From Kordia algicida OT-1 (GTDB lineage: Bacteria > Bacteroidota > Bacteroidia > Flavobacteriales > Flavobacteriaceae), in contig NZ_DS544873.1 in assembly GCF_000154725.1 (NCBI RefSeq), forward strand, positions 3,819,339 through 3,883,338: DNA of 64,000 bases, written 5' to 3'. The notes beneath the pieces are model-generated. The model saw only the letters and a program-made list of their open reading frames with translations, did not search any database and had not been told where the DNA came from. The position numbers and the translations under genes are program-made. Shown here piece after piece: positions 7,896 through 15,945 of the stretch (the first letter of the stretch is position 1; every line of letters begins with the position of its first letter).

Positions 7896-9389
7896 TTAAA
7901 TATCTACAATAGCCTCAGTTTTTAAAGAATTAACATCTTTCAGCGATTTTGAAAGTATTGTCCGAATGTCTTGTAATGATTGTTCTTTCAATAGTTTTCC
8001 ATTCTTAAAAATCGTACTTAGCAAACCTTGTTTTTCTTCTTCAACAGTACATTCGTCTTTTAAAGTAATTTGACCATTTTCCATAAAAAGTTGCATCAAT
8101 CCTTTTGCAGATTTTTTAGTACCATCATCCGTAATTGGATCTTTAAAAATAGCGCGTCCTTTACCATGTACTTCTACATACGTAGCTTTCATTGCAAAAC
8201 CAAACGTATCTCGTGTGTTGTATTGATAGGTAAAACTTCCAATTCCCAACACGACATTTGTAGAAGCAAATCCTTTTTCTTTTAAGCGTTCACAAATTTG
8301 AGTTGCCCTTTCAATCGTGATGCTATCGCCGTAAATAGCACCAATTTTAGGGTTCAAAACTTTATATCCTTGTGCGTTTAGGCTTCCGCCGAATTCGTCC
8401 CACAACAATTCAATGACACCTTTTGCAATGGTTTCGTCTTCGTGCTCGCAACCGCAAATAATGTCTACAGGATTTCCAGAATCGGGACGAATCACGAGTT
8501 TTCCATCACGTTCTAAAATTTCATCTTTGAGTTGTGGCAAATAGTTGGTAAGTACTTTCCATAAATCCCACGTATCAGAAACTATGGAGAGAATTCCCGT
8601 AGGATAGGTTTTTAGCAAACGTCTAAACGTTTCTATTTCGTCATCTTTGCTTCCTGCACACATGACACTGTGTTCGGTAGCATTTACGCTTCCAATAACC
8701 AATTCTTTTGTAACATCGGTGTTGTAATATTTTTCAAGATTGATGGCAACGGGCAACGTGTCACTTCCTGTAAAAGACAATGCATGTCCCATGCCGCTCA
8801 AGAAAGCTGATTCGATTCCCGACATGCCACGCATGGAAAAATCGTGTCCTTGCCAGTTGATAAAGTCTAGATTTTCCTTGTCCGTTTCTTGCGCATATTT
8901 CGTTAAAATAGTTTTGTATTGTTTTGCAATGGTAGCAGAAGTACACGGTTGCCAAATGATATTTGAAAGTAGTGTTTCCAAGTAATTGGTAATCCAGAAA
9001 AACTCTGGAAGTGTATTTACAATCGTAAACATTGGCACACGAATAGGAACGGAAGTTCCTTCTGGCAAAGCTTTAATTTCAATAGGTAAGTAACCCAAAT
9101 CGTGTAAATCTTCGATGTGAGAAACATTGTAATTGATTCCTAAATAATGATCGACGTATTTTTTATATTCAGCAACAACTTGTGCTTTTGGTTGGTTGAA
9201 GAATTCGGTATTAAATTGTTTGATAAGGTATTCTTTGATGAAGTATTGCAAGCCGAAAAAGACGACTTCGTTCGTACCTTCAATTCTACTTTTTCGAGGT
9301 GTCCAATTCGAGTACACTTTAGTCGTTCCTTGCGGATATTGTTCTTTGTGTCCGAGTTTGTAACCATCTGTCAGCAATAATGGATTCAT
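7896..9389 (-). CDS. nadV: nicotinamide phosphoribosyltransferase (NAMPT-type)
   Basis: 497 residues, the length of NAMPT rather than short NaPRTases. It starts with LLTDGYKLGHKEQYP and contains YSNWTPRKSR, FFGLQYF, the HDFSMRGMSG segment, SFTGSDTLP, SDTWDLWK, and RPDSGNPVD for the PRPP site. The Asp in the GSD motif matches the residue linked to preference for the amide in NAMPT (family knowledge). It makes NMN from nicotinamide and PRPP for NAD salvage in the cytosol. It is the first gene of a two-gene unit with the desaturase. Its promoter carries a 12-bp A/T homopolymer as spacer, which may make expression unstable. Confidence 0.88.
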   Translation of the reverse strand: MNPLLLTDGYKLGHKEQYPQGTTKVYSNWTPRKSRIEGTNEVVFFGLQYFIKEYLIKQFNTEFFNQPKAQVVAEYKKYVDHYLGINYNVSHIEDLHDLGYLPIEIKALPEGTSVPIRVPMFTIVNTLPEFFWITNYLETLLSNIIWQPCTSATIAKQYKTILTKYAQETDKENLDFINWQGHDFSMRGMSGIESAFLSGMGHALSFTGSDTLPVAINLEKYYNTDVTKELVIGSVNATEHSVMCAGSKDDEIETFRRLLKTYPTGILSIVSDTWDLWKVLTNYLPQLKDEILERDGKLVIRPDSGNPVDIICGCEHEDETIAKGVIELLWDEFGGSLNAQGYKVLNPKIGAIYGDSITIERATQICERLKEKGFASTNVVLGIGSFTYQYNTRDTFGFAMKATYVEVHGKGRAIFKDPITDDGTKKSAKGLMQLFMENGQITLKDECTVEEEKQGLLSTIFKNGKLLKEQSLQDIRTILSKSLKDVNSLKTEAIVDI

Positions 9390-9418
9390 AAGAAATATTA
9401 TTTTGCGTTAAATATACG

Positions 9419-9451
9419 CAAATATAATTTTTTTTTTTTGAAACTGGCAAA
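9419..9451 (-). promoter_or_regulatory. Bacteroidota-type promoter of nadV with 12-bp poly-A spacer
   Basis: On the minus strand TTTG (9448-9451) is followed after 21 nt by TATATTTG (9419-9426), matching the TTTG...TAnnTTTG consensus. The spacer contains twelve consecutive A (T run 9428-9439 on the plus strand). The start codon is 30 nt downstream of the -7 box. Confidence 0.65.
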
Positions 9452-9590
9452 TAAATTGTGATTTTATTCGGTGAAAAGATAGGGATTTGAACTTGAGGTT
9501 GAAACTGAAACTGAATTTGAAGTCGAACTTTTTCCCGACAGCAAAGCCATCAAAAATAACTATCTTGCCATTTCACAAAAAAGTAAATAT

Positions 9591-10112
9591 ATGAGTTATA
9601 TAATGGTTGATATAGAATCTGATGGACCCATTCCGGGAGACTATTCTATGATATGTTTTGGAGCTGTTTTGGTGGATGAGAAACTCGATAGGACTTTTTA
9701 TGGAGCATTAAAGCCAATTTCCGAACGGTTTGATCCGACTGCGTTGTCTATTTCAGGGTTTTCACGTGAAGAAACGCTTGAATTTGACGATCCGAAAACT
9801 GTAATGAACGATTTTAAAGTGTGGATTGAAGAAAACTCAAAAGGAAAACCTGTTTTTATCAGTGATAATAATGGTTTTGATTGGATGTTTATTTGCTGGT
9901 ACTTTCATCATTTTATTGGCGAAAATCCGTTTGGTTATTCTTCACGAAGACTTGCTGATTTATATTGCGGAATGGAGAAAGATACCTTCGCCAAGTGGAA
10001 ACATTTGCGTAAAACTGTGCATACACACAATCCTGTTGATGACGCTATGGGAAATGCAGAAGTATTGCTGATGATGAAAAATGAAATGGATTTAAAGATT
10101 AGCTTGAAGTAG
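9591..10112 (+). CDS. DEDDh 3'-5' exonuclease
   Basis: 173 residues, a single RNase T/DnaQ-like domain. Motif ExoI is MVDIESDGP (Asp7, Glu9), ExoII includes ISDNNGFDW, and ExoIII is HNPVDDAMGNAE with the general-base His and last Asp. The length fits stand-alone 3'-5' exoribonucleases rather than the polymerase III epsilon subunit. It probably trims RNA or single-stranded DNA 3' ends in the cytosol. The gene stands alone and converges with the glycosyltransferase gene at 10295. Substrate unknown. Confidence 0.8.
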   Translation: MSYIMVDIESDGPIPGDYSMICFGAVLVDEKLDRTFYGALKPISERFDPTALSISGFSREETLEFDDPKTVMNDFKVWIEENSKGKPVFISDNNGFDWMFICWYFHHFIGENPFGYSSRRLADLYCGMEKDTFAKWKHLRKTVHTHNPVDDAMGNAEVLLMMKNEMDLKISLK

Positions 10113-10294
10113 GTTTTTAATTTGAAGATTTGAAAATATATCAATGTGATAATTGACTTCGAAATTCGTGTATTCATGGTGAAAAATAGCAAAAGTAAAT
10201 ACACAACAGCAAGTAACAATTTAACATCTCGTGAGCTACGCTCGGTATCTACGATAATGCTCGATGTGAGATTTAGAATATGAACATCAAGAAT

Positions 10295-11503
10295 CTAAGA
10301 ACGAAGCGACTTTAAAACGCCCACATTTTTTCTAGCGATAATCGCATCAAATTGTTCCAAATACATATCTGTAATACGTTCCATAGGAAAGGCAGTAGCA
10401 GCTTTGTAATTCGTTTTTCCAAGTGAAACTCTGTACGCGTCGTTGGTTACAATGGCTTCAATGGCGTTTGCTAAACTATCTACACTTGTTGGTTCAAAGA
10501 ATTCGCCTTGGTAACCTTCATCTTTCACTAACAAAGCCAAGTCGCCCAAATCTGGCATCACAACTGCTTTTCCGTAACTTCCAGCTTGATGCAATACGCC
10601 CGAACTTCCCGTAGTAGCTGTGTACGGAAAAACCACAACTGCACTTTCGTTGAATAATGGTGCGACATCAGTTTCTTCCACATATCCTGTGAATGTCAAT
10701 TGCGGAACATGTTTGTATTGTTCCTGTACGTTTGCCAAATATCCTGGCACATTTGGATTGTCGGTTCCTGCGATGACAATTTCTAAATTGAGTCCTGAAG
10801 ACTTTCTAACTTTTTCAACGGCTTCAATCATCTTTTCTACTTTTTTGTAAGTTCCAAATTTACCAAACGTCATCACTTTTAATGGTCCATCAGGCAAATC
10901 GAAAGATGGCGTTGAAGCAATTTCAAACGTTCCATGCGGAATCATTGTTACGTTATCAGTTAAATATTTTGCTTCCAATACATCAACATATTTTTGCATC
11001 GTTACGGCAACTGTATCAGCTTTCAATAATAATTTTGTCAAGCTTGTACCAATAAAATTATAGGCTTTTTGTAAGAGTTTATTTGACGTAAAACCAGCAC
11101 TTCCTAAATCGACTTCTTCCAAGATATTATGTAATAAAACGATGTTTGGAATGTTTTTGAGTGAGCAAATCCACGGAAGCATCAATCCTAAGGCAGCAGC
11201 CACTTTTTTGTCACCAAATTTCATAAACTGCAAGTTGAATAAAACCGCATCAGGTTGCGTTTGATTGATTGCTTTGGTTACTGAAAAGATGTTTTTGTAG
11301 CTATTAAATTTCCAGCATTCTTTCACTGTGATATTACAACCAGCTTCCGAAAAATTCAAATCTTTTGCTTCTGGTGTTTCATCGGTTAATAAAATAAGTT
11401 CTGTAATGTTTTCCTTTTGGCGAAAGCTTTTTACTAAGTGATACGCGTATTCGTTTAAGGTTACTTTACTTGGTGGAAATGCAGTTACGATTGCTAGTTT
11501 CAT
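10295..11503 (-). CDS. glycosyltransferase, GT-B fold (GT4-like)
   Basis: 402 residues. The N-terminus (MKLAIVTAFPPSKVTLNEYA) is the nucleotide-free Rossmann half. The C-terminal half has VMTFGKFGTYKKVEKMIEAV, the sugar-nucleotide site with GSSGVLHQAGSYGKAVVMPDLGD, and FFEPTSVDSLANAI. This is the usual layout of retaining GT4 enzymes of polysaccharide synthesis. It acts in the cytosol at the inner membrane; donor and acceptor are unknown. A 9-12-9 direct repeat at 11563-11592 lies upstream of the start, like those in front of the STAS/flippase pair and the T9SS gene, so I infer coordinated regulation. The last codons (KSLRS) are built from the GCTTCG-type 3'-end repeat. Confidence 0.8.
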   Translation of the reverse strand: MKLAIVTAFPPSKVTLNEYAYHLVKSFRQKENITELILLTDETPEAKDLNFSEAGCNITVKECWKFNSYKNIFSVTKAINQTQPDAVLFNLQFMKFGDKKVAAALGLMLPWICSLKNIPNIVLLHNILEEVDLGSAGFTSNKLLQKAYNFIGTSLTKLLLKADTVAVTMQKYVDVLEAKYLTDNVTMIPHGTFEIASTPSFDLPDGPLKVMTFGKFGTYKKVEKMIEAVEKVRKSSGLNLEIVIAGTDNPNVPGYLANVQEQYKHVPQLTFTGYVEETDVAPLFNESAVVVFPYTATTGSSGVLHQAGSYGKAVVMPDLGDLALLVKDEGYQGEFFEPTSVDSLANAIEAIVTNDAYRVSLGKTNYKAATAFPMERITDMYLEQFDAIIARKNVGVLKSLRS

Positions 11504-11527
11504 GATGTATTCATTTTAATTACAGGA

Positions 11528-11592
11528 CAAATTTGCGCTTTAAACATGTGAAAAATAGGCGAGTTGTGCTGAAATGCGATTATGTTGCGACG
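11528..11592 (-). promoter_or_regulatory. candidate LytTR-type operator and -7 box (site D)
   Basis: Direct repeats GTTGTGCTG (11563-11571) and GTTGCGACG (11584-11592) are separated by 12 nt, AAATGCGATTAT. A -7-like box, CAAATTTG on the minus strand (11528-11535), lies 27 nt downstream toward the gene starting at 11503. The repeats are weaker than at the other sites, but AAATGC in the spacer is shared with site B. Confidence 0.45.
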
Positions 11593-12130
11593 AACGGAAA
11601 GAGTGTTTAGATTTCATTTCGACTCCGCTCAATGTGAAGTGTTTTTTTGATGGAATCAAGACTTTTAGAACCAAGATTCAGGACTTGTTCGAATAGTATT
11701 TTTGTGTATATAAGAATCTATTTCCGTTCAAAGTAGATCTCGATATAATTTTCTGTCGAAAATTACTTGATCTGACGGTTTTTGGAGAATAATAAATGAG
11801 ATAATATTAATTTTTAGTGGTGAAATAGCTATAAAGGAGAAAACCTATTTTTGATATTGAGTTAGATATTTGCATAATATAAATTAAAAATAAGATAATG
11901 TGTTTGAAGTTCTAGAAGAAAGAGAGAGGTTAAAATTTGGTGATTTAAAGGTAGGAGATAACTTTTTAATTATAGGTTCTAATATTGAGTATAAAGTATA
12001 CTACAAGAGTAAAATAAGCTTCTGCATTGACTAGAATGAAAAACTAAAAACCACATAAGAGTAAGCAAAATCTAAAAGCGAATCGGTCTAAAAAAAAGCG
12101 CTAACACTGAGCGGAGTCGAAGTGAAGCGA
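11593..12130. other. long non-coding gap with degenerate repeats
   Basis: This 538-nt stretch lies between the glycosyltransferase and flippase genes. It holds a TTTCGACTCCGCTCAATGTG repeat (11617-11640), fragments related to the 6485-6863 gap (ATCTGACGG near 11771), one small possible ORF (11900-12034), and at 12064-12130 the GCTTCGCT-type 3'-end repeat of the flippase gene. I see no RNA gene. Confidence 0.5.
11900..12034 (+). CDS. possible 44-residue ORF or gene remnant
   Basis: A GTG start gives VFEVLEERERLKFGDL, then KVGDNFLIIGSNIEYKV, ending CID. The run KVGDNF..IGS..YKV resembles short beta-rich fragments seen in flavobacterial proteins, and the codon use looks coding. There is no clear start signal: the overlapping ATG at 11898 is in another frame that stops at once. 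It may be a real micro-protein or the tail of a decayed gene. I do not recognise a family. Confidence 0.25.
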   Translation: MFEVLEERERLKFGDLKVGDNFLIIGSNIEYKVYYKSKISFCID

Positions 12131-12133
12131 TCA
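12064..12133 (-). repeat. 3'-end-associated repeat after flippase gene
   Basis: Transcribed order after the TGA: TCGCTTCACTTCGACTCCGC, AGCGCTTTTTTTTAGACCG, ATTCGCTTTTAGATTTTGC. Mixed with a relative of the TTTCGACT family. Confidence 0.5.
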
Positions 12134-13369
12134 AACTTTATTCTGAAAGAAGAAAAATCCCAACTGTACCATCAACAATAAAACCATCGCAAAGATTTGC
12201 ACATGTACAACTTGTGCTAAACTTTCATGGAAGAAAATAATCAATACAATTTGAAGCATTCCGCAGCAGCCAGAAAGTACTACAGGAACATATTTGTCTA
12301 AGGATAAATAGTAATATGCGAAGATGTTTGAAATGGCAAAAATTCCTGTCGCCAACGCATATTTCCACAATAATGGTGTGATTTCTAAATAGCTTTCGCC
12401 GAATAAAATCTGGATGATTTGCTCAGGAAATATGGCACAACCAAAAATGATTGTAGTAGCGATGCCGCCAATATACAACACATATCTTAGCAAAACAGGA
12501 ACTGTATCTTTTCCTTCTTTTTGGAGCTTTACAACGGTTGGTAATAACAACATGACAAACATCCAAGCAACGAAATATACGACACGACCAATCAACGCTA
12601 AAGAAGCATACAAACCTGCATCATATGATTCAAAATAATGCTTTACGAGTAAAATATCACTGTTGTTTATGATAATCTGAGTTAGTTCGTAAAAAGCGGT
12701 GATGATGAAAAAGTTACGCACCAATTTGCGTTGTGTTTTGTTGAGAACGTTCACACTTTTTAATGAAATGTTTTTTACATCAAAAGGAATCAATCCGCAG
12801 AAAAAAGAAGCTAAAATTCCTAATGAAATAATCAGCGTTGTATCAATTTGTAGAATATATAATAATGCCAAAGTAATGAGCAATCGACTCAACATTTCTG
12901 TCTGATACGTTACCGAAAGCGACACCAATTTTTGTGTTCCTTGAAAAATGCCTCGATTGACACTCATCATAAAATAAAATGGAATTCCGATACCAAAAAT
13001 AACAAACATCGTAGAAGATGAAGTTTTAAAAAAGGCTTGCAATGCTTCTGAAAAAAATATAATCAAACCACCAAAAATAATTCCTGTGAAGACTGATTTT
13101 TTATACATATTTGTTGCAAATCCTTTAAAAATAGACGCATCAAATATGACAGAGAATTTTGCTGTTACCAACTGAAATGTCATTGCTACAAACGATAAAA
13201 CCAATAAAAAAGTAACCAAAACTGCTGCATCTGCAAATTTTTCAGGCCCTAAAAAACGTCCTAAAAGTAAGTTGTATACATAATTTCCGCCGTTGACTAA
13301 CAAGCTACTCAGCATAAAAATATGTGCTGTAGTCAGGTTACTTTTTATTTTTTTTGTGATTGCGATCAT
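12131..13369 (-). CDS. polysaccharide flippase (Wzx/MATE-like)
   Basis: 412 residues from the ATG at 13369 (MIAITKKIKSNL). A longer frame opens at 13432, but its extra 21 residues come from an intergenic repeat, so the later start is preferred. There are about 12 hydrophobic segments, with the usual GNYVYNLLLGRFLGPEKF near the first helix pair and FYFMMSVNRGIFQGTQK in the middle. It belongs to the oligosaccharide flippase group of the MOP superfamily and should move lipid-linked sugar units across the inner membrane. The STAS gene just upstream and the glycosyltransferase gene downstream point to an exopolysaccharide unit. Confidence 0.82.
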   Translation of the reverse strand: MIAITKKIKSNLTTAHIFMLSSLLVNGGNYVYNLLLGRFLGPEKFADAAVLVTFLLVLSFVAMTFQLVTAKFSVIFDASIFKGFATNMYKKSVFTGIIFGGLIIFFSEALQAFFKTSSSTMFVIFGIGIPFYFMMSVNRGIFQGTQKLVSLSVTYQTEMLSRLLITLALLYILQIDTTLIISLGILASFFCGLIPFDVKNISLKSVNVLNKTQRKLVRNFFIITAFYELTQIIINNSDILLVKHYFESYDAGLYASLALIGRVVYFVAWMFVMLLLPTVVKLQKEGKDTVPVLLRYVLYIGGIATTIIFGCAIFPEQIIQILFGESYLEITPLLWKYALATGIFAISNIFAYYYLSLDKYVPVVLSGCCGMLQIVLIIFFHESLAQVVHVQIFAMVLLLMVQLGFFFFQNKV

Positions 13370-13439
13370 ACTATTGTTTAATTTTAAAAAGGTAATTAGA
13401 AGGTATCTCAATTCTAACATCTCACTACTCAATACTACT

Positions 13440-13718
13440 TTATGCTACTTGCGAGCAATTGAAATCTTGATAAATATCTTTGCAACCATTTCCGATGACA
13501 GAAAACATTTTATGTTGTCTGAGTGCAATTGCCGTTAAGGTTTTAATTCCTTCCAAACCATCATGATCGATTTGAGTGACACCATCAATATTTAAAACTA
13601 CATTTTGATGTTGTTCAATGATGTATTCGAAGTGGATGATAAACGATCTTGTTGTTGAAGAATTTAACTTTCCATTCATTAAAAAAGTTCCGTTTTGTTC
13701 TGTGATTTGTAAAGCCAT
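13440..13718 (-). CDS. STAS-domain protein
   Basis: 92 residues, one STAS fold: strand ITEQNGTFLMNGKL, then VVLNIDGVTQIDHDGLEGIKTL, then FSVIGNGC. The usual phosphorylatable Ser in the DxSG loop is replaced here by IDHDG, so regulation by an anti-sigma-type kinase is doubtful. In polysaccharide units, stand-alone STAS proteins can tune a transporter or synthase. It lies directly upstream of the flippase gene on the same strand and is probably the first gene of that unit. An operator-like repeat (13783-13812) precedes it. Confidence 0.7.
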   Translation of the reverse strand: MALQITEQNGTFLMNGKLNSSTTRSFIIHFEYIIEQHQNVVLNIDGVTQIDHDGLEGIKTLTAIALRQHKMFSVIGNGCKDIYQDFNCSQVA

Positions 13719-13748
13719 TTTCTTGGGTTTTTGCGATTAATATTGACA

Positions 13749-13812
13749 CAAATATCTCTGAAATACTGTGAAAATAGTCGTGTTGTCGGTGAGATTCAAT
13801 TTACTTACGATG
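13749..13812 (-). promoter_or_regulatory. candidate LytTR-type operator and -7 box (site C)
   Basis: Repeats TTGTCGGTG (13783-13791) and CTTACGATG (13804-13812) are separated by 12 nt. A -7-like box, GATATTTG on the minus strand (13749-13756), lies 26 nt from the first repeat. The gene start is at 13718. The first repeat and the bases after it (TTGTCGGTGAGAT) closely match site A (TTGTCGGCGCGAT). It also lies upstream of the divergent gene at 13861 and could serve both. Confidence 0.55.
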
Positions 13813-13860
13813 AATGATCGGTAGCTTATGCTTACCTTACAATTGTCTAAAATCAAGATC

Positions 13861-15945
13861 ATGAACACAAAATATATCTTACTTTTTTCGTTCCTATTTA
13901 TAAGTACTTTTGGCTTCGCTCAAAACATGAAAGAAGGCTTTTCATATTTGGAAAATGGAAAGTATCAACAAGCAGAAACATTCTTCAAAACCGTTTTGCA
14001 AGAATATCCAACGAATAAAACAGCGCGCTTGTGTTACGGTCGTGCGGTTGGACTCAATGGCAATGCTGCGGAAGCGAAAAAAATATTCAACAACTTACTA
14101 AAGGACTTTCCGAATGATTTTGAAGTGAAGTTGAATTACGGCGAATCCTTATTATGGAATCAAGAGTTCGATCTCGCGAAAGCGTACTACCAAAAATTAG
14201 TTGTGGAAGACGCTAAAAGTTTTCCAGCATTATTAGGTTTTGCAAATACGTTGTCGAACTTAAAAGAATACGACAGTGCATTACTATATGTAAACAAAGC
14301 GTTGGAAGTTTTGCCAGGAAATCTGAACGCAATGACGTCAAAGAAGTACATCTATTTAGGAAATGCTTACCAAAAACAGCAAGCACAACAGTATTTGGAA
14401 GCTGAAAAAATATTGAAAGAATGTGTGTCGCTTTTCGCGAATGATACAAACGCGTTGTTGAATTTGGCGAATTTGTATTTGATTATGGACGAATTGGACA
14501 AGGCAAAAATAACGTATGACACCTTGCTTGAAAGCTCAAAAAATGTATCGGATAAAATAACGGTTTTAAATGGTTGGGCATTGATTGAACATTTGAAAGG
14601 AAAAGAAAAATTGGCGCTAAAAACGAGTCAATTGGCGTATGATAGTTTGGCAGAAAATGTAGAAGCAACTGTAATTCAGCAAACGAGAGAACGTTATATT
14701 CAGGCGTTGATTTGGAACAAAAAGTATGCAAAGGCAGCAAAGTTGATTGATGAAATCATTAAAGAACAACCTAATGAAAACTGGGTTTTGGCTTTGCGTG
14801 CAACACTAAATGTGTACAAAAGTAACTTTAAACAGAGTTTGGCAGATTACGATCAAATTTTAGTCAACGATTCTACTTCGTTTGATGGAAATTTAGGAAA
14901 AGCTAATGTTTTAAAAGCGTTAGGTCGTTATGATGATGCCATCGCTGCTGCAGAAAAGACACTGACATTTTACAACAATCAGAAAGATGCGACCAACTTT
15001 ATTAAAGAATTGAAAATGAAGTTTACGCCTTTTTATGATGGAAAAGTCTCGTATACATTTGACAATGGCGATAACGAAGCCTTTTCGGTGCAAAATACGA
15101 TTGAATTTCCGTTTTCGACACGTTTGAAACTACTCGGAAATTACACCTACCGAACGACAAATAATACGGTGACGAACAACAAAGCAACGTCGCATGCGGC
15201 TTCGGCAGGTTTGTCGTATCAAGTATTTCCAAACATGACGTTTAAAGGAACGTTGGGAATCACATCAGCCAACGCAGAAACCAACGATTTTACACAATTA
15301 TTAGCAGATTTCTCTTTAAATATCAAACCATTTAAACTACAAACCCTTGATATTGGTTACAAGCGCGAAATACAGAGTTTTAATGCTGATTTACTAGATC
15401 GTGAAATTGTACAAAACAATTTATATGCAAATTATAATGTAAGCACGAATTTTAATCTTGGTTGGTTTACGCAGTACTATTATACGATGCAAAATGATAA
15501 CAATTCGAGACATTTAGTATTTACGTCGTTATACTATAATATTTTGAGCAAACCTTCTTTAAAAGTTGGATTAAACTATCAGTACATTACCTTTGAAAAA
15601 CAAGTGCCGAGTATATATTTCAGTCCGAAAAAATTCAACGCAGGCGAAATCTTCTTAAACTTGATCAAAGATGAAAACATCACCAAAGCTGACGAATGGT
15701 TTTACGAACTTACAGCTGCGACAGGTTTGCAATATATTGAAGATCAGGAACGCCAAAGTACCTATCGTTTTCAGGGGAAATTAGGTTATAAATTCTCTGA
15801 TCGTTGCATGGCAAATGTCTTTGGCACACGTAGTAATATTGCTTCAGCAACTGCGGCTGGATTTACGTTTACGGAAGTTGGGATTAGGGTTAAGTGGGTT
15901 TTTGGGGAAGCTAAAACTCAATTAAATCAAGTTCTTCAATTCTAA
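13861..15945 (+). CDS. TPR plus outer-membrane beta-barrel protein (YaiO/polysaccharide-export type)
   Basis: 694 residues from ATG 13861, where a signal peptide begins (MNTKYILLFSFLF...GFAQ). A longer frame opens at 13828 but adds polar residues before the signal. Residues about 20-370 are TPR-like repeats (YLENGKYQQAETFFKTVLQ, YDSALLYVNKALEVLPG, YDDAIAAAEKTL). From about 380 on, alternating beta-strands form a barrel (VSYTFDNGD, LKLLGNYTYR, LNYQYITF, VGIRVKWVF). The layout is that of PgaA/BcsC/YaiO-type exporters that guide polymer across the outer membrane. A barrel normally ends with an aromatic residue such as in RVKWVF; here 13 extra residues follow, encoded on the overlap with the next convergent gene. 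Confidence 0.75.
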   Translation: MNTKYILLFSFLFISTFGFAQNMKEGFSYLENGKYQQAETFFKTVLQEYPTNKTARLCYGRAVGLNGNAAEAKKIFNNLLKDFPNDFEVKLNYGESLLWNQEFDLAKAYYQKLVVEDAKSFPALLGFANTLSNLKEYDSALLYVNKALEVLPGNLNAMTSKKYIYLGNAYQKQQAQQYLEAEKILKECVSLFANDTNALLNLANLYLIMDELDKAKITYDTLLESSKNVSDKITVLNGWALIEHLKGKEKLALKTSQLAYDSLAENVEATVIQQTRERYIQALIWNKKYAKAAKLIDEIIKEQPNENWVLALRATLNVYKSNFKQSLADYDQILVNDSTSFDGNLGKANVLKALGRYDDAIAAAEKTLTFYNNQKDATNFIKELKMKFTPFYDGKVSYTFDNGDNEAFSVQNTIEFPFSTRLKLLGNYTYRTTNNTVTNNKATSHAASAGLSYQVFPNMTFKGTLGITSANAETNDFTQLLADFSLNIKPFKLQTLDIGYKREIQSFNADLLDREIVQNNLYANYNVSTNFNLGWFTQYYYTMQNDNNSRHLVFTSLYYNILSKPSLKVGLNYQYITFEKQVPSIYFSPKKFNAGEIFLNLIKDENITKADEWFYELTAATGLQYIEDQERQSTYRFQGKLGYKFSDRCMANVFGTRSNIASATAAGFTFTEVGIRVKWVFGEAKTQLNQVLQF

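Noticed and set aside
13370-13432. Upstream start for the flippase at 12131
   Set aside because: The extra residues are encoded by an intergenic low-complexity repeat also seen near 20911-20940.
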